Notes under the pieces: model-generated
What the model was told of the DNA's origin: nothing
The model's input: only the letters and a program-made list of their open reading frames with translations
Databases searched by the model: none
Shown here: positions 53,456 through 62,961 of the stretch, one piece after another
How positions within the stretch are numbered: position 1 is the first letter of the stretch
Layout: every line of letters begins with the position of its first letter
Assembly (NCBI RefSeq): GCF_034314165.1
Contig: NZ_JAVIWK010000001.1
Span: 1,255,001-1,319,000, forward strand
Length of the DNA stretch: 64,000 nt
Reading direction: 5' to 3'
From: Pseudomonas sp. Bout1
Lineage (GTDB): Bacteria; Pseudomonadota; Gammaproteobacteria; Pseudomonadales; Pseudomonadaceae
Translations under genes and position numbers: made by a program

Positions 53456-54388
53456 ATGCCTGAACTTCACGTCGGCGAACGCCACTGGTCGGTAGCCGCC
53501 GGCAGCAACCTGCTGGATGCCCTGAACCTGGCGGGCGTTGCCGTGCCTTACAGTTGCCGCGCCGGTAGTTGCCATGCCTGTCTGGTGCGTTGCCGGGGTG
53601 ATATTCAGGACAACCAGCCAGATGCCCTGAGCCCGACACAACGCCAGGACGGCTGGCGCCTGGCCTGCCAGTGCCAGGTCTCGGGTGATGTGCAGGTCGA
53701 GGCATTTGACCCGCAGCGTGACGGGTTGCCGGCGACAGTCTCGAGCGTTGATTGGCTGAACCCGAGCGTATTGCGCCTGCGGCTGCAACCCGAACGCGGC
53801 TTGCGTTACCGGGCGGGACAGCATCTGGTGCTGTGGGCGGGGAGTATCGCGCGGCCTTACTCATTGGCCAGCTTGCCCCTGGAAGATCCGTTTCTGGAGT
53901 TTCACATCGACTGCCGCCTGCCTGGCGAATTCAGCGATGCCGCCCGCCAGCTCAAGGCCGGTGACAGCCTGCGCCTGGGCGAACTGCGGGGCGGCGCGTT
54001 GCAGTACGACCCCGACTGGCAATCCCGGCCGCTGTGGCTGCTGGCCTCGGGCACCGGGCTTGGACCGTTGTGGGGCGTATTGCGCGAGGCCTTGCGCCAG
54101 GATCATCAGGGCGCCATCCGGGTCATTCACCTGGCCCATGACGCTGGCGGTCATTATCTGGCCGAGCCGTTGGCGCAGCTGGCTGCAGCGCATCCGAACC
54201 TGACCGTCGAGCTTTGGACGGCGGCCGGGTCGACCGAAGCTTTGGCGCAACTGCGGCTTGTTTCGCGGCAAACTCTGGCCTTACTCTGCGGGCACCCGGC
54301 CAGCGTCGAGGCCTTTTCCAAGCGCCTGTTCCTGGCCGGACTGCCGCGCAATCAACTGCTGGCCGATGTGTTCCTGCCCCGTGGTTGA
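53456..54388 (+). CDS. 2Fe-2S ferredoxin/FNR-type reductase
   Basis: A 310-residue electron-transfer protein. The N-terminal plant-type [2Fe-2S] domain has CRAGSCHACLVRC (C-x4-C-x2-C) with a fourth Cys in WRLACQCQV; an FAD-binding barrel follows with RPYSLASLPLEDP (~residue 138), and the NAD(P)-binding domain has LLASGTGLGPLWG (~200). The ATG at 53456 has no strong ribosome site. It probably donates electrons to an unknown partner. It is divergent from fumarase and 30 bases upstream of the enoyl-CoA hydratase gene. Confidence 0.87.
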   Translation: MPELHVGERHWSVAAGSNLLDALNLAGVAVPYSCRAGSCHACLVRCRGDIQDNQPDALSPTQRQDGWRLACQCQVSGDVQVEAFDPQRDGLPATVSSVDWLNPSVLRLRLQPERGLRYRAGQHLVLWAGSIARPYSLASLPLEDPFLEFHIDCRLPGEFSDAARQLKAGDSLRLGELRGGALQYDPDWQSRPLWLLASGTGLGPLWGVLREALRQDHQGAIRVIHLAHDAGGHYLAEPLAQLAAAHPNLTVELWTAAGSTEALAQLRLVSRQTLALLCGHPASVEAFSKRLFLAGLPRNQLLADVFLPRG

Positions 54389-54418
54389 GCGCTGAATTTT
54401 CCAGCCGCGAGATTTGCC

Positions 54419-55168
54419 ATGACTGACGCCATCCTGCAGCAACGCGAATGCGGGTTGCTGACCCTGCAGCTCAATCGCCCGGACAAGAAAAACGCCCTGA
54501 CCCGCGCCATGTACAGCCAACTGGCCGAGGCGCTGGAGCAAGCCGACGCCGACACCAGCGTCAATGCCGTGTTGATCCAGGGCAGCAGTGAGTGCTTCAC
54601 CGCCGGTAATGATATTGCCGACTTCCTTGAACAACCGCCCGCTGACCTCGACAGCCCGGTGTTTCATTTCATGCGCAGTTTGCTCAATTGCCGCAAGCCG
54701 GTGATTGCGGCGGTGGCGGGTGTGGCGGTGGGTATTGGCACCACATTGCTACTGCATTGCGACTTGGTGTACATCAGCCGGGATGCGCGGTTGCGCATGC
54801 CGTTCGTCAACCTGGGGCTGTGCCCGGAGTTTGGTTCCAGCTTGATCCTGCCGCGATTGTTGGGGCATGCCAAGGCGGCGGAGTTGTTGCTGCTGGGTGA
54901 AGGCTTTACCGGCGAGCAGGCTGCCGCGTGGGGCATTGCCACTGAAGCGTTGGGCAGTGGCGAGTCCGCCTTGGCCAAGGCGCGGGAAGTCGCGGCACGG
55001 TTCGAAACCCTGTCGCCGAGCGCGGTGCAGGTCAGCAAGCATTTGATGAAAAGCGTCGATCGCGAGCAATTGCGCAAGGTGATCGAGGAGGAGGGGGCGT
55101 TGTTTACCCAGAGGTTGAAGTCGCCGGAGGCGATTGCGGCGTTGTCGGCTTTTATCGCCAGGCGATGA
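54419..55168 (+). CDS. Enoyl-CoA hydratase/isomerase family protein
   Basis: A 249-residue crotonase-fold protein. N-terminal LTLQLNRPDKKNALTRAMYS, oxyanion-hole segments SSECFTAGNDIADFLEQ (~residue 65) and AAVAGVAVGIGTTLLLHCDL (~100-119), and the family helix VNLGLCPEFGSSLILPRLLG. At the position of the second catalytic acidic residue it reads PEFGSS, in line with hydratase/isomerase members. It is likely cotranscribed with the ferredoxin reductase gene. The substrate is unknown. Confidence 0.88.
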   Translation: MTDAILQQRECGLLTLQLNRPDKKNALTRAMYSQLAEALEQADADTSVNAVLIQGSSECFTAGNDIADFLEQPPADLDSPVFHFMRSLLNCRKPVIAAVAGVAVGIGTTLLLHCDLVYISRDARLRMPFVNLGLCPEFGSSLILPRLLGHAKAAELLLLGEGFTGEQAAAWGIATEALGSGESALAKAREVAARFETLSPSAVQVSKHLMKSVDREQLRKVIEEEGALFTQRLKSPEAIAALSAFIARR

Positions 55169-55175
55169 AGCTGTG

Positions 55176-55280
55176 TTGTGGGAGCGGGCGCCATCGCAGG
55201 CAAGCCAGCTCCCACAGTTGACCGAGTTGAGTTGAAGAAACGCGATTAACTGTGGGAGCTGGCTTGCCTGCGATGAGGCC
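55176..55280. repeat. REP-type repeats (GGAGCTGGCTTGCC class)
   Basis: A GTGGGAGCGGGCGCCATCGC unit runs into CAGGCAAGCCAGCTCCCACA, and a facing TGTGGGAGCTGGCTTGCCTG lies 40 bases on, after the hydratase gene. Confidence 0.8.
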
Positions 55281-55314
55281 CTGATAGCCAATGGAATATC
55301 CCGATCTGAAATGC

Positions 55315-55353
55315 AAAAAGCCCCACCATTCACATGGCGGGGCTTTTGTTTTT
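55315..55353. terminator. Bidirectional rho-independent terminator
   Basis: AAAAAGCCCCACCAT/ATGGCGGGGCTTTTG with T runs on both strands; it ends pykA on the minus strand and the hydratase operon on the plus strand. Confidence 0.9.
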
Positions 55354-55363
55354 CAGCCTGTAC

Positions 55364-56815
55364 TCAGACCATTGGGTCGCCAACGTGCAGGATCTTCATG
55401 CCGTTGGTGCCGCCGATGGTGTGGTAGCTGTCGCCCTTGGTCAGGATGACCCAGTCGCCTTTCTCCACGACGCCGCGCTTGAGCAACTCGTCGATCGCAG
55501 CCTGGCTGACTTGCTCAGGCGGCAGCGATGCCGGGTCGAACGGTACGGTGTAGACACCACGGAACATGGCCGCACGGGCCTGGGTTTCGCGGTGCGGGGA
55601 GAACGCGTAGATCGGGATCGAGGACCGGATGCGCGACATGATCAACGGCGTGTAGCCACTTTCGGTCAAGGCGATGATCGCCTTCACACCCGGGAAGTGG
55701 TTGGCGGTGTACATGGCGGCGAGCGCGATGCTCTGGTCGCAGCTTTCGAAGACCTTGCCGATACGGTGGCTGGAGGTCTTGCTGGTCGGGTGCTTTTCAG
55801 CGCCGACGCAGATGCGCGCCATGGCCTGCACGGCTTCCAGCGGGTACGGGCCAGCGGCACTTTCAGCCGAGAGCATCACGGCGTCGGTGTAGTCGAGCAC
55901 GGCGTTGGCCACGTCGGACACTTCGGCACGGGTCGGCATCGGGTTCTGGATCATCGACTCCATCATCTGCGTTGCAACGATCACCGCTTTGTTGTGGCGA
56001 CGTGCGTGCAGGATGATTTTTTTCTGGATACCGATCAGCTCGGCATCGCCGATTTCCACACCCAGGTCGCCACGGGCAACCATCACGGCGTCGGAAGCCT
56101 TGATCAGGCCGTCGAGGGTTTCGTCATTGGCCACGGCTTCGGCGCGTTCGATCTTCGCCACCAGCCAGGCAGTACCGCCAGCTTCGTCGCGCAGTTTGCG
56201 GGCGTATTCCATGTCGGCAGCGTCGCGTGGGAAGGATACCGCGAGGTAGTCCACTTCCATTTCGGCGGCGAGCTTGATGTCGGCCTTGTCTTTTTCAGTC
56301 AGGGCCGGAGCGGTAAGGCCACCGCCGCGACGGTTGATGCCTTTGTGATCCGACAGCGGGCCGCCGATGATCACGGTGCAATTGAGTTCGGTTGGCGTCG
56401 CGGTGTCGACGCGCATGACCACGCGACCGTCGTCCAGCAGCAGTTCGTCGCCTACGCCGCAATCTTTCACCAGGTCCGGGTAGTCGATACCCACGACTTG
56501 CTGGTTGCCTTCGGTCAGCGGATGGCTGGTGGAGAAGGTGAACTGGTCACCGATCTTCAGCTCGATCCGCTTGTTGGCGAATTTGGCGATACGGATTTTC
56601 GGGCCTTGCAGGTCACCCAGCAGTGCGACGAAGCGGCCATGCTTGGCGGCCAGGTCACGCACCAGCTTGGCGCGAGCCTTGTGCTCGTCCGGGGTGCCGT
56701 GGGAGAAGTTCAGACGGGCAACGTCCAGGCCAGCCAGAATCAGCTGTTCGAGGACTTCCGGCGAGTTACTGGCCGGGCCAAGGGTGGCGACGATTTTGGT
56801 ACGACGGACGGACAT
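55364..56815 (-). CDS. pykA: Pyruvate kinase II
   Basis: A 483-residue glycolytic enzyme making pyruvate and ATP from phosphoenolpyruvate and ADP. N-terminal RRTKIVATLGPASNSPEVLE, substrate/metal segment VDYLAVSFPRDAADMEYARK, catalytic Lys in WLVAKIERAEAVAN, MVARGDLGVEIGDAEL and the helix KAVIVATQMMESMIQNPMPT. The C-terminal regulatory domain has GDWVILTKGD. Length equals P. aeruginosa PykA (PA4329), whose neighbours (hydratase, ferredoxin reductase, fumarase) are the same as here. Confidence 0.95.
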   Translation of the reverse strand: MSVRRTKIVATLGPASNSPEVLEQLILAGLDVARLNFSHGTPDEHKARAKLVRDLAAKHGRFVALLGDLQGPKIRIAKFANKRIELKIGDQFTFSTSHPLTEGNQQVVGIDYPDLVKDCGVGDELLLDDGRVVMRVDTATPTELNCTVIIGGPLSDHKGINRRGGGLTAPALTEKDKADIKLAAEMEVDYLAVSFPRDAADMEYARKLRDEAGGTAWLVAKIERAEAVANDETLDGLIKASDAVMVARGDLGVEIGDAELIGIQKKIILHARRHNKAVIVATQMMESMIQNPMPTRAEVSDVANAVLDYTDAVMLSAESAAGPYPLEAVQAMARICVGAEKHPTSKTSSHRIGKVFESCDQSIALAAMYTANHFPGVKAIIALTESGYTPLIMSRIRSSIPIYAFSPHRETQARAAMFRGVYTVPFDPASLPPEQVSQAAIDELLKRGVVEKGDWVILTKGDSYHTIGGTNGMKILHVGDPMV

Positions 56816-56990
56816 GCACGGACTCCTGAGTTCAAGCGCTGGGGAAGGCTACTATGCTCTTTGGTTGTAGTCATTGTTCGTTTGCACTACTTATCGATGA
56901 TTCGCTTGTTTTCACTCTGCATGAACAGATGAACAACCTTGAAGATTTTCGATGAAGGGTCGATACACTGCACAAGACAGGAGAACCCCC

Positions 56991-57365
56991 ATGCGAATCG
57001 TGATCGTTGCTGCCCTGGCCGTCAGTGTTGTCGGCTGCACCCGTTGGTCGATGGACCATCATTTGAACAATGCGTACCGCGCCTACGGTGTAGGCGATTG
57101 CCAGCGGGTCACCCTTGAGTTGTCCCAGGTTGACCGTGAAAGTCGCTCTCGGCGCTACGTGCAACCGGAAGTCTCGATGTTGCGCGGGCAGTGCCTGGAG
57201 CGCGAAAAACTGTTCGTGGATGCGGCCCAGACCTATCAGTTCATCATCAGCCAATACCCGGCGAGTGAGTATGCATTCCGGGCACGCGCGCGCCTGGATA
57301 CCTTGCAGCAACTGGGACATTATTCGGGCGCCAGCGTCGCTCAACCGCGTCCGGCGTCGCTGTAA
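56991..57365 (+). CDS. Small TPR-like lipoprotein
   Basis: A 124-residue protein with signal MRIVIVAALAVSVVGC and lipobox VVGC, so it is lipid-anchored, probably in the outer membrane. The rest is helical and resembles one or two tetratricopeptide repeats (LNNAYRAYGVGDCQRVTLEL and KLFVDAAQTYQFIISQYPAS, EYAFRARARLDTL), as in YfgM/YbgF-like proteins. The ATG at 56991 follows GGAG (56980-56983) at 7 bases. It is divergent from pykA. Partner unknown. Confidence 0.75.
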   Translation: MRIVIVAALAVSVVGCTRWSMDHHLNNAYRAYGVGDCQRVTLELSQVDRESRSRRYVQPEVSMLRGQCLEREKLFVDAAQTYQFIISQYPASEYAFRARARLDTLQQLGHYSGASVAQPRPASL

Positions 57366-57413
57366 TCCTATTTGTCGTCCAGTAGCTGGCTCGTTGCCAT
57401 TCTTGGGCTATTC

Positions 57414-57447
57414 TTTGAATGTGCATTTGTACAAGTTTGTATTCAAA
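57414..57447. promoter_or_regulatory. Nested dyad upstream of the PilZ gene
   Basis: Outer arms TTTGAAT/ATTCAAA and an inner TTGTACAA palindrome share the same centre (57430.5), about 145-178 bases before the PilZ start. The 226-base gap here holds no other gene that I can see. Confidence 0.4.
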
Positions 57448-57591
57448 TGAATGGCGTGCCTGGGTTCGGAAGGTATAGGCGACAAGGCTTTGGCTATTGT
57501 TGCGCCGAGATTCAGGGAGAGCGGGTCTGAGAGGGCGCGTTCCGAATCACTGGAGAGGCCACTTTGATGGCCATTGGATGGCAATCTTATT

Positions 57592-57951
57592 ATGTTTATC
57601 GAGCGACGGATCGAGCGGCATCAATTACCCTGTTTTTTGCAGGTATTCAATCGCCTCACGGACAAGCCCATTGGCTATTTGGGCAATGTTTCCGAGCAAG
57701 GGCTGATGCTGATCAGTCAATTGCCGATGATGGTCGACGTTGAATTCCAATTGCGGTTGAAGATCCCGGGAGGCAAAGGCGAGGTACATGCCGTTGACCT
57801 CACGGCTAACTGCTTGTGGTGTCATGAGGATATCAACCCGCAGCATTACGACTCCGGGTTCAGCGTTTTGCATGCGCCCGCTGAATATGCCCAGGTGATC
57901 AGCGCATTATGGGATTACTTCAGCTTCGACCCGCTGCAGGCCTCTGCCTAG
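57592..57951 (+). CDS. PilZ domain cyclic-di-GMP-binding protein
   Basis: A 119-residue single-domain PilZ protein. The cyclic-di-GMP site pattern is present: Arg-Arg in MFIERRIERHQ (residues 5-6, with R9), and N-x-S-x-x-G in GNVSEQGLM (~residues 33-40). Such proteins act as cyclic-di-GMP receptors. The start is uncertain: ATG 57592 gives a natural PilZ N-terminus but has no clear ribosome site, an in-frame TTG lies at 57574, and the best GGAGAGG (57552-57558) serves an out-of-frame ATG at 57567. Its end is 10 bases from the convergent DUF58 gene. Confidence 0.82.
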   Translation: MFIERRIERHQLPCFLQVFNRLTDKPIGYLGNVSEQGLMLISQLPMMVDVEFQLRLKIPGGKGEVHAVDLTANCLWCHEDINPQHYDSGFSVLHAPAEYAQVISALWDYFSFDPLQASA

Positions 57952-57961
57952 GCGCCAGGCT

Positions 57962-59293
57962 TCAGAGCACGCCGGCTTTCTTCCAGCCCAGGTAGCGGGT
58001 GACCAGGGCAGCACCCAATTGCGAAGGCAGCGCATCCAGTATCGGCAAGCCGTGGGCGTTCAAGCGGCCATGGAGATCGTCGCGGCCATTGAGGTAGTCG
58101 ACGTTGCCGCAATAGGCCAGCGCTTCGGGCAGGGTTTGCACCGGCGCCTGGCGCAACCGATCCAGGACATCCTCGCGCAGGCTGGCCACCAGTACCCGAT
58201 GCTGGCGGCTGATGCGTTTGACGGCACTGAGCAACTCCTCATCATCCTCATCGCGCAAATTGGTGACCACGATCACCAGCGAGCGCCGTTTCTGCCGGGC
58301 CAGCAGTTGGCTGGCGGCCGCCTGGTAATCTGCGGTACGCCGGCTGGTGTCCAGGTCATACACGGCATTCAGCAACTGGTTAAGCTGGCCGCTGCCCTTG
58401 ACGGGCGCCAGGTAGCGCGGCGCGTCGCAGGCAAATGTGCAAAGCCCCACCGCATCACCCTGGCGCAAGGCAACATAGCTGAGTAGCAGGCAGGCGTTGA
58501 GAGCGTGGTCGAAGTGTGACAGTTCGGCGTCCTGGCTGCGCATGCGACGGCCACAATCGAGCATGAACATGATCTGCTGGTCGCGCTCGTCCTGGTACTC
58601 CCGGGCAATCGGCGTGCGTTGCCGGGCAGTGGCTTTCCAGTCGATCTGGCGCAGGCTGTCGCCCTCGCGAAACTCCCGCAGTTGGTGAAACTCCAGGCCC
58701 AATCCACGTCGCTGGCGCTGGCGTACACCGAGCTGGTTGAGCCAGTTGTCTACCGCCTGCAGTTGCGCGCCATACAGCCGGGCGAAGTCCGGGTAGACCC
58801 GCGTGGCATCGGTGACGGCTGTCAGGCGGCGTGCCGACCACAGCCCCAGTGGGCTGGGAAGGTGGACTTCACACTGGGTAAAGCTGAAATGCCCGCGCCT
58901 TTGGGGCCTTAACCGGTAACCCAATTCACTTCGCTCTCCGGGTCGCAGTTCAATGGACTGCGGCAGGTTCTCCACTGCCAGGCCGTCAGGCACGTGATCG
59001 AATAACCGCACTATCAACGGCTGGGAATAGTCGTGCTCCAGCGTTAACCGCACCTCCCCCCAGCGTCCCAACGCAAGGCTGCCGGGCATCTGCCGTCGTA
59101 CGCGTGGGGACGGCTGGCGATGCAAGCGGCTGGCGTCCAGCAAGGCCAGTAGCAACAGGGCCAGCAGCAGGCCCCATATCACTGAGTGCAGGGTGCCTGG
59201 CACCTTGACCTGCAGCGCCACCAGTGCGCCGATCAGGGTGCTCAGACCCAGCAGCACGCCGAGCCAGATCAATAGCAGGCGGGTCGGTCTCAT
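57962..59293 (-). CDS. DUF58 domain-containing protein (last gene of the MoxR operon)
   Basis: A 443-residue membrane-anchored protein. Two N-terminal helices (LLLIWLGVLLGLSTLIGALV; VIWGLLLALLLLALLD) precede a beta-sandwich region and the DUF58 core with FREGDSLRQIDWKATARQRT (~residue 225). A von Willebrand A-like domain follows, starting IMFMLDCGRRM; its metal-site motif, usually DxSxS, is degenerate here. DUF58 proteins usually work with a MoxR ATPase, whose gene ends 7 bases upstream. Proposed as part of a membrane-associated chaperone-like complex; the function is not known. Confidence 0.85.
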   Translation of the reverse strand: MRPTRLLLIWLGVLLGLSTLIGALVALQVKVPGTLHSVIWGLLLALLLLALLDASRLHRQPSPRVRRQMPGSLALGRWGEVRLTLEHDYSQPLIVRLFDHVPDGLAVENLPQSIELRPGERSELGYRLRPQRRGHFSFTQCEVHLPSPLGLWSARRLTAVTDATRVYPDFARLYGAQLQAVDNWLNQLGVRQRQRRGLGLEFHQLREFREGDSLRQIDWKATARQRTPIAREYQDERDQQIMFMLDCGRRMRSQDAELSHFDHALNACLLLSYVALRQGDAVGLCTFACDAPRYLAPVKGSGQLNQLLNAVYDLDTSRRTADYQAAASQLLARQKRRSLVIVVTNLRDEDDEELLSAVKRISRQHRVLVASLREDVLDRLRQAPVQTLPEALAYCGNVDYLNGRDDLHGRLNAHGLPILDALPSQLGAALVTRYLGWKKAGVL

Positions 59294-59300
59294 GGGCGTT

Positions 59301-60277
<977 letters not shown>

Positions 60278-60281
<4 letters not shown>

Positions 60282-61435
60282 AGGGCGTTCCTGAGGGTTT
60301 GCAGGCTGGCCACCTGGCGACTGAAATCGGCACTGGAAAGCCGTTTTGCCGGGAGTGGGCCGAGGGCCTGGCGGATGACGAGGGTGGGTTGGCGGGTCAG
60401 GCGTTCAAGAACCCGCGCTTGCTCGGCGGTGTCGAGGTGTTCGAACCCGGGATAACGGCGCCTTGCAGTGCGCTGGATGTCGCGCTGCAAGGCTTGCAGC
60501 AGGCTGTTCTGGCCACTGCGGCGCAGCAGGAAATCGGCGCTGGCTTTCAAGTGTTCCTGCAGTTGCCGGCGAGCCTTGGAGGCCGGTTGTCGGGTCGGGC
60601 CCTGGCGCATACTGGCGTGCCACAACCCGAGAGCAATCAGGGCGACAAGCGCCACCAGGGCCTGGGGGAAGTAGCGCAGCAAAAGGCTGAACAGATCCTC
60701 GACATCGGTATTGAACAGCAACGTGACCTGGGTGCCCTGATTCAGGTACCACAGTAGCCAGGCGTTATCGTGCAGGCCAATGGCTGGGGTTTTCCACAGG
60801 TCGCTGTCGGTAATGACGGTCACGCGGCCTTGCCCGAGGTTGACCTGCATCAGGTGCGTCGACTTGGCGCTGTTGGCCGAGAATTGCGCCAAGTGCCTGG
60901 GGTCGATGAGATTGAAGTCGGTGTCGAAGCTGAAATAGGCCGGGGCCGTTTCGTTGTCCACATACAGCTTGGTCAGGTCCGGCGCCTGGTTTTTTCGCGC
61001 GGGTGCTGGCGTGTCGAATGCGTCACTGAAAAATTGGTGTATTTGCACGCGATCCAACAGCAGGTCAGCGCTTTTGCCGGTGTCTTCATCCCACAGCGCT
61101 TCGGCCACCAGCAGCAGGTGCCCACCAGCCCTCGTCCACTCCAGCAGCTGGTCAACCTGGCGTGGGCTCATATTGCTGCGCTCGCCCAGCAACAGCAGGC
61201 TGTTGCCTTTGGGCGAGAGGCCAGCCAGCCGTTCCAGGCTGTTGGCGTGCTGCACCGTCAGGCCTTGCTGGCGCAGAAAATGCTCTGCCGCGAGATAAGG
61301 GTTGGCCAGCGCTTGCGGTGAAGGGCCGCGATCCACGACTTCCTGATAGGGAATAGCCTTGTGCCAGGCATAAAAGCCGCCGGCGGCGAGCAAACAGGCC
61401 AGCAGCAGCCCGACCCACAGTGAGGGCCGGTTCAT
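60278..61435 (-). CDS. DUF4350 domain-containing membrane protein
   Basis: A 385-residue protein with an N-terminal helix (LWVGLLLACLLAAGGFYAW), a periplasmic DUF4350 domain (PYLAAEHFLRQQGLTVQHAN, then LLEWTRAGGHLLLVAEALWD) resembling a glutamine-amidotransferase/Rossmann-like fold, a second helix (ALVALVALIALGLWHA) and a cytoplasmic tail. The ATG at 61435 overlaps the DUF4129 stop (ATGA). It is constant in this operon type; no activity is known. Confidence 0.82.
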
Positions 61436-62961
61436 GGTGTGGCACCCGAGCCAAACAGCGCTCGCCAGGCAGTGCAAAGCTGTTGTTGCGCCATGGCTGG
61501 CGGCAGGCGATGGCCATAGGCAAGATTTTGCCAATGACGAGTGAGTTCGTCGCTGAACGCCAGCAACGACGGCTGCTGCAGTTGACGAATACGCTCCCGG
61601 ACCTGGGCTTCAGTGTCGGCATTTTTGAGTGGCAGGTTGAAGTCGTGCAGCAGGCGGTTGAGCAAGCCACGGTAGAGCAGGCCAAGGGCTTCCCGGGGCT
61701 GGGTGGCCCAAAGCAGCTCGGCGGTGCCTGCGACGTCTTCCGGCAAGGTGTCTGCGCCAAGTTCGACGCCGAACAGCTGCGATGGCGCGGGCCTGGCAGG
61801 CTTGGCCTTACGCGGGCTGCGTCGGCTGACAAACGCATGCAGCCAGTCACGATAACGCCAGAGCACCAGCGCCAGGCCAACGGTCAGCAATCCCCATAGC
61901 AGTACTTCCAGCCCCTTGGCGATGTGCTTGAACGAATCGCTGTCGAGGTTTTTCAGCAATGCTTCGAGCCAGGCTGGCAGTCTGGCCTCACCTGTCGGTT
62001 TGTTTTTGTCCGCCGATTTGTCTTCGCCAAAGCGGTAACGGGTGACGGTCTCGGGGTTCTTGAACGGTGGCTGCTGCAGCAGCGTCTTGATCGACTGATT
62101 GGCCGATTGGGTACTCAGGGGCTTTTTAGGAGCCGATTCATCGGCCCATGCCGATGGGAACGCCGGCACCAGCACGAGCCCGATCAATAGCAACATGGCC
62201 GGCGCTACACCACTCAAGCGCTGGCGCAGTCGACGGAATACCAACTCCAGGTCCCAGGCTTCCAGCACGGTGCGGCGGTTCAAGTACAGGCTGAAACCAC
62301 AGGCGACATAAATAGGCTCCCAGAACACCAGGATCACAGCATAGAAGGCATTGGTCAGGTGCTCCAGCCATAGCCAGTCTTGCCCGGCGCTCAGTACGAG
62401 GTGTTGCCAATCCCAGTCTTGCTCGACCTGTTCGGGCAGGAAAAAATAAAACACCACCATCAGCCCGGCCCACAGGGCCAGTTCCAGGTGCACCCCGATC
62501 AACGTCAACCAGCGCGCAGCGCCGGCGTTGTGCTGTTGCAGCACGCCAAGGCGTTGTTGGCGTGCCTGGCCTTGCAGGCCTTCGAGCTGGACTACCGGCA
62601 TCAAGAAACTGCGGCTCAAGCTGAAGCGCCGCCAGGTCAGGCTGGCCAGCAATTGGCCCTTGAGCAGGCGTGGCCATTGGCGCAGGGCCTGCTTGAGGCT
62701 GGGGGTTTCGCCGAACAAGGCCTTGGACAGGATATACAGTGGCAGGCGGTCGAATGCTGGCTTCAACCACCAGAACAGCAACAGCGCGGTGGAGGGATGG
62801 TTCCACAGCAGCGCACTGAACAGGGCGAAGACCGGCAAGCTCACGATTGCCCAACTGCTCCACAGCAGCCGCCGATGTTCGCGGGCCAGCAGGATGCCGA
62901 GGTCCATGGCTTCCCAGGCATTGCGCGGGCGGATCACGACGCTGGCATCACTCAGGCGCAT
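61432..62961 (-). CDS. DUF4129 domain-containing multi-pass membrane protein
   Basis: A 509-residue protein with several transmembrane helices (for example WAIVSLPVFALFSALLWN, LALWAGLMVVFYFFLP, MLLLIGLVLVPAFPSAW, LLWGLLTVGLALVLW) and a cytoplasmic C-terminal DUF4129 domain (REALGLLYRGLLNRLLHDFN). In other bacteria DUF4129 occurs fused to transglutaminase or protease-like domains; none is seen here. The start at 62961 (MRLSDASV) overlaps the SpoIIM-like gene by 14 bases; 62979 is an alternative. Confidence 0.82.
   Translation of the reverse strand: MRLSDASVVIRPRNAWEAMDLGILLAREHRRLLWSSWAIVSLPVFALFSALLWNHPSTALLLFWWLKPAFDRLPLYILSKALFGETPSLKQALRQWPRLLKGQLLASLTWRRFSLSRSFLMPVVQLEGLQGQARQQRLGVLQQHNAGAARWLTLIGVHLELALWAGLMVVFYFFLPEQVEQDWDWQHLVLSAGQDWLWLEHLTNAFYAVILVFWEPIYVACGFSLYLNRRTVLEAWDLELVFRRLRQRLSGVAPAMLLLIGLVLVPAFPSAWADESAPKKPLSTQSANQSIKTLLQQPPFKNPETVTRYRFGEDKSADKNKPTGEARLPAWLEALLKNLDSDSFKHIAKGLEVLLWGLLTVGLALVLWRYRDWLHAFVSRRSPRKAKPARPAPSQLFGVELGADTLPEDVAGTAELLWATQPREALGLLYRGLLNRLLHDFNLPLKNADTEAQVRERIRQLQQPSLLAFSDELTRHWQNLAYGHRLPPAMAQQQLCTAWRALFGSGATP

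Noticed and set aside
57567..57740. Short open frame overlapping the PilZ start as a gene of its own
   Set aside because: It has a good ribosome site but overlaps the conserved PilZ frame for its whole length and shows no recognisable protein; kept only as a possible leader.
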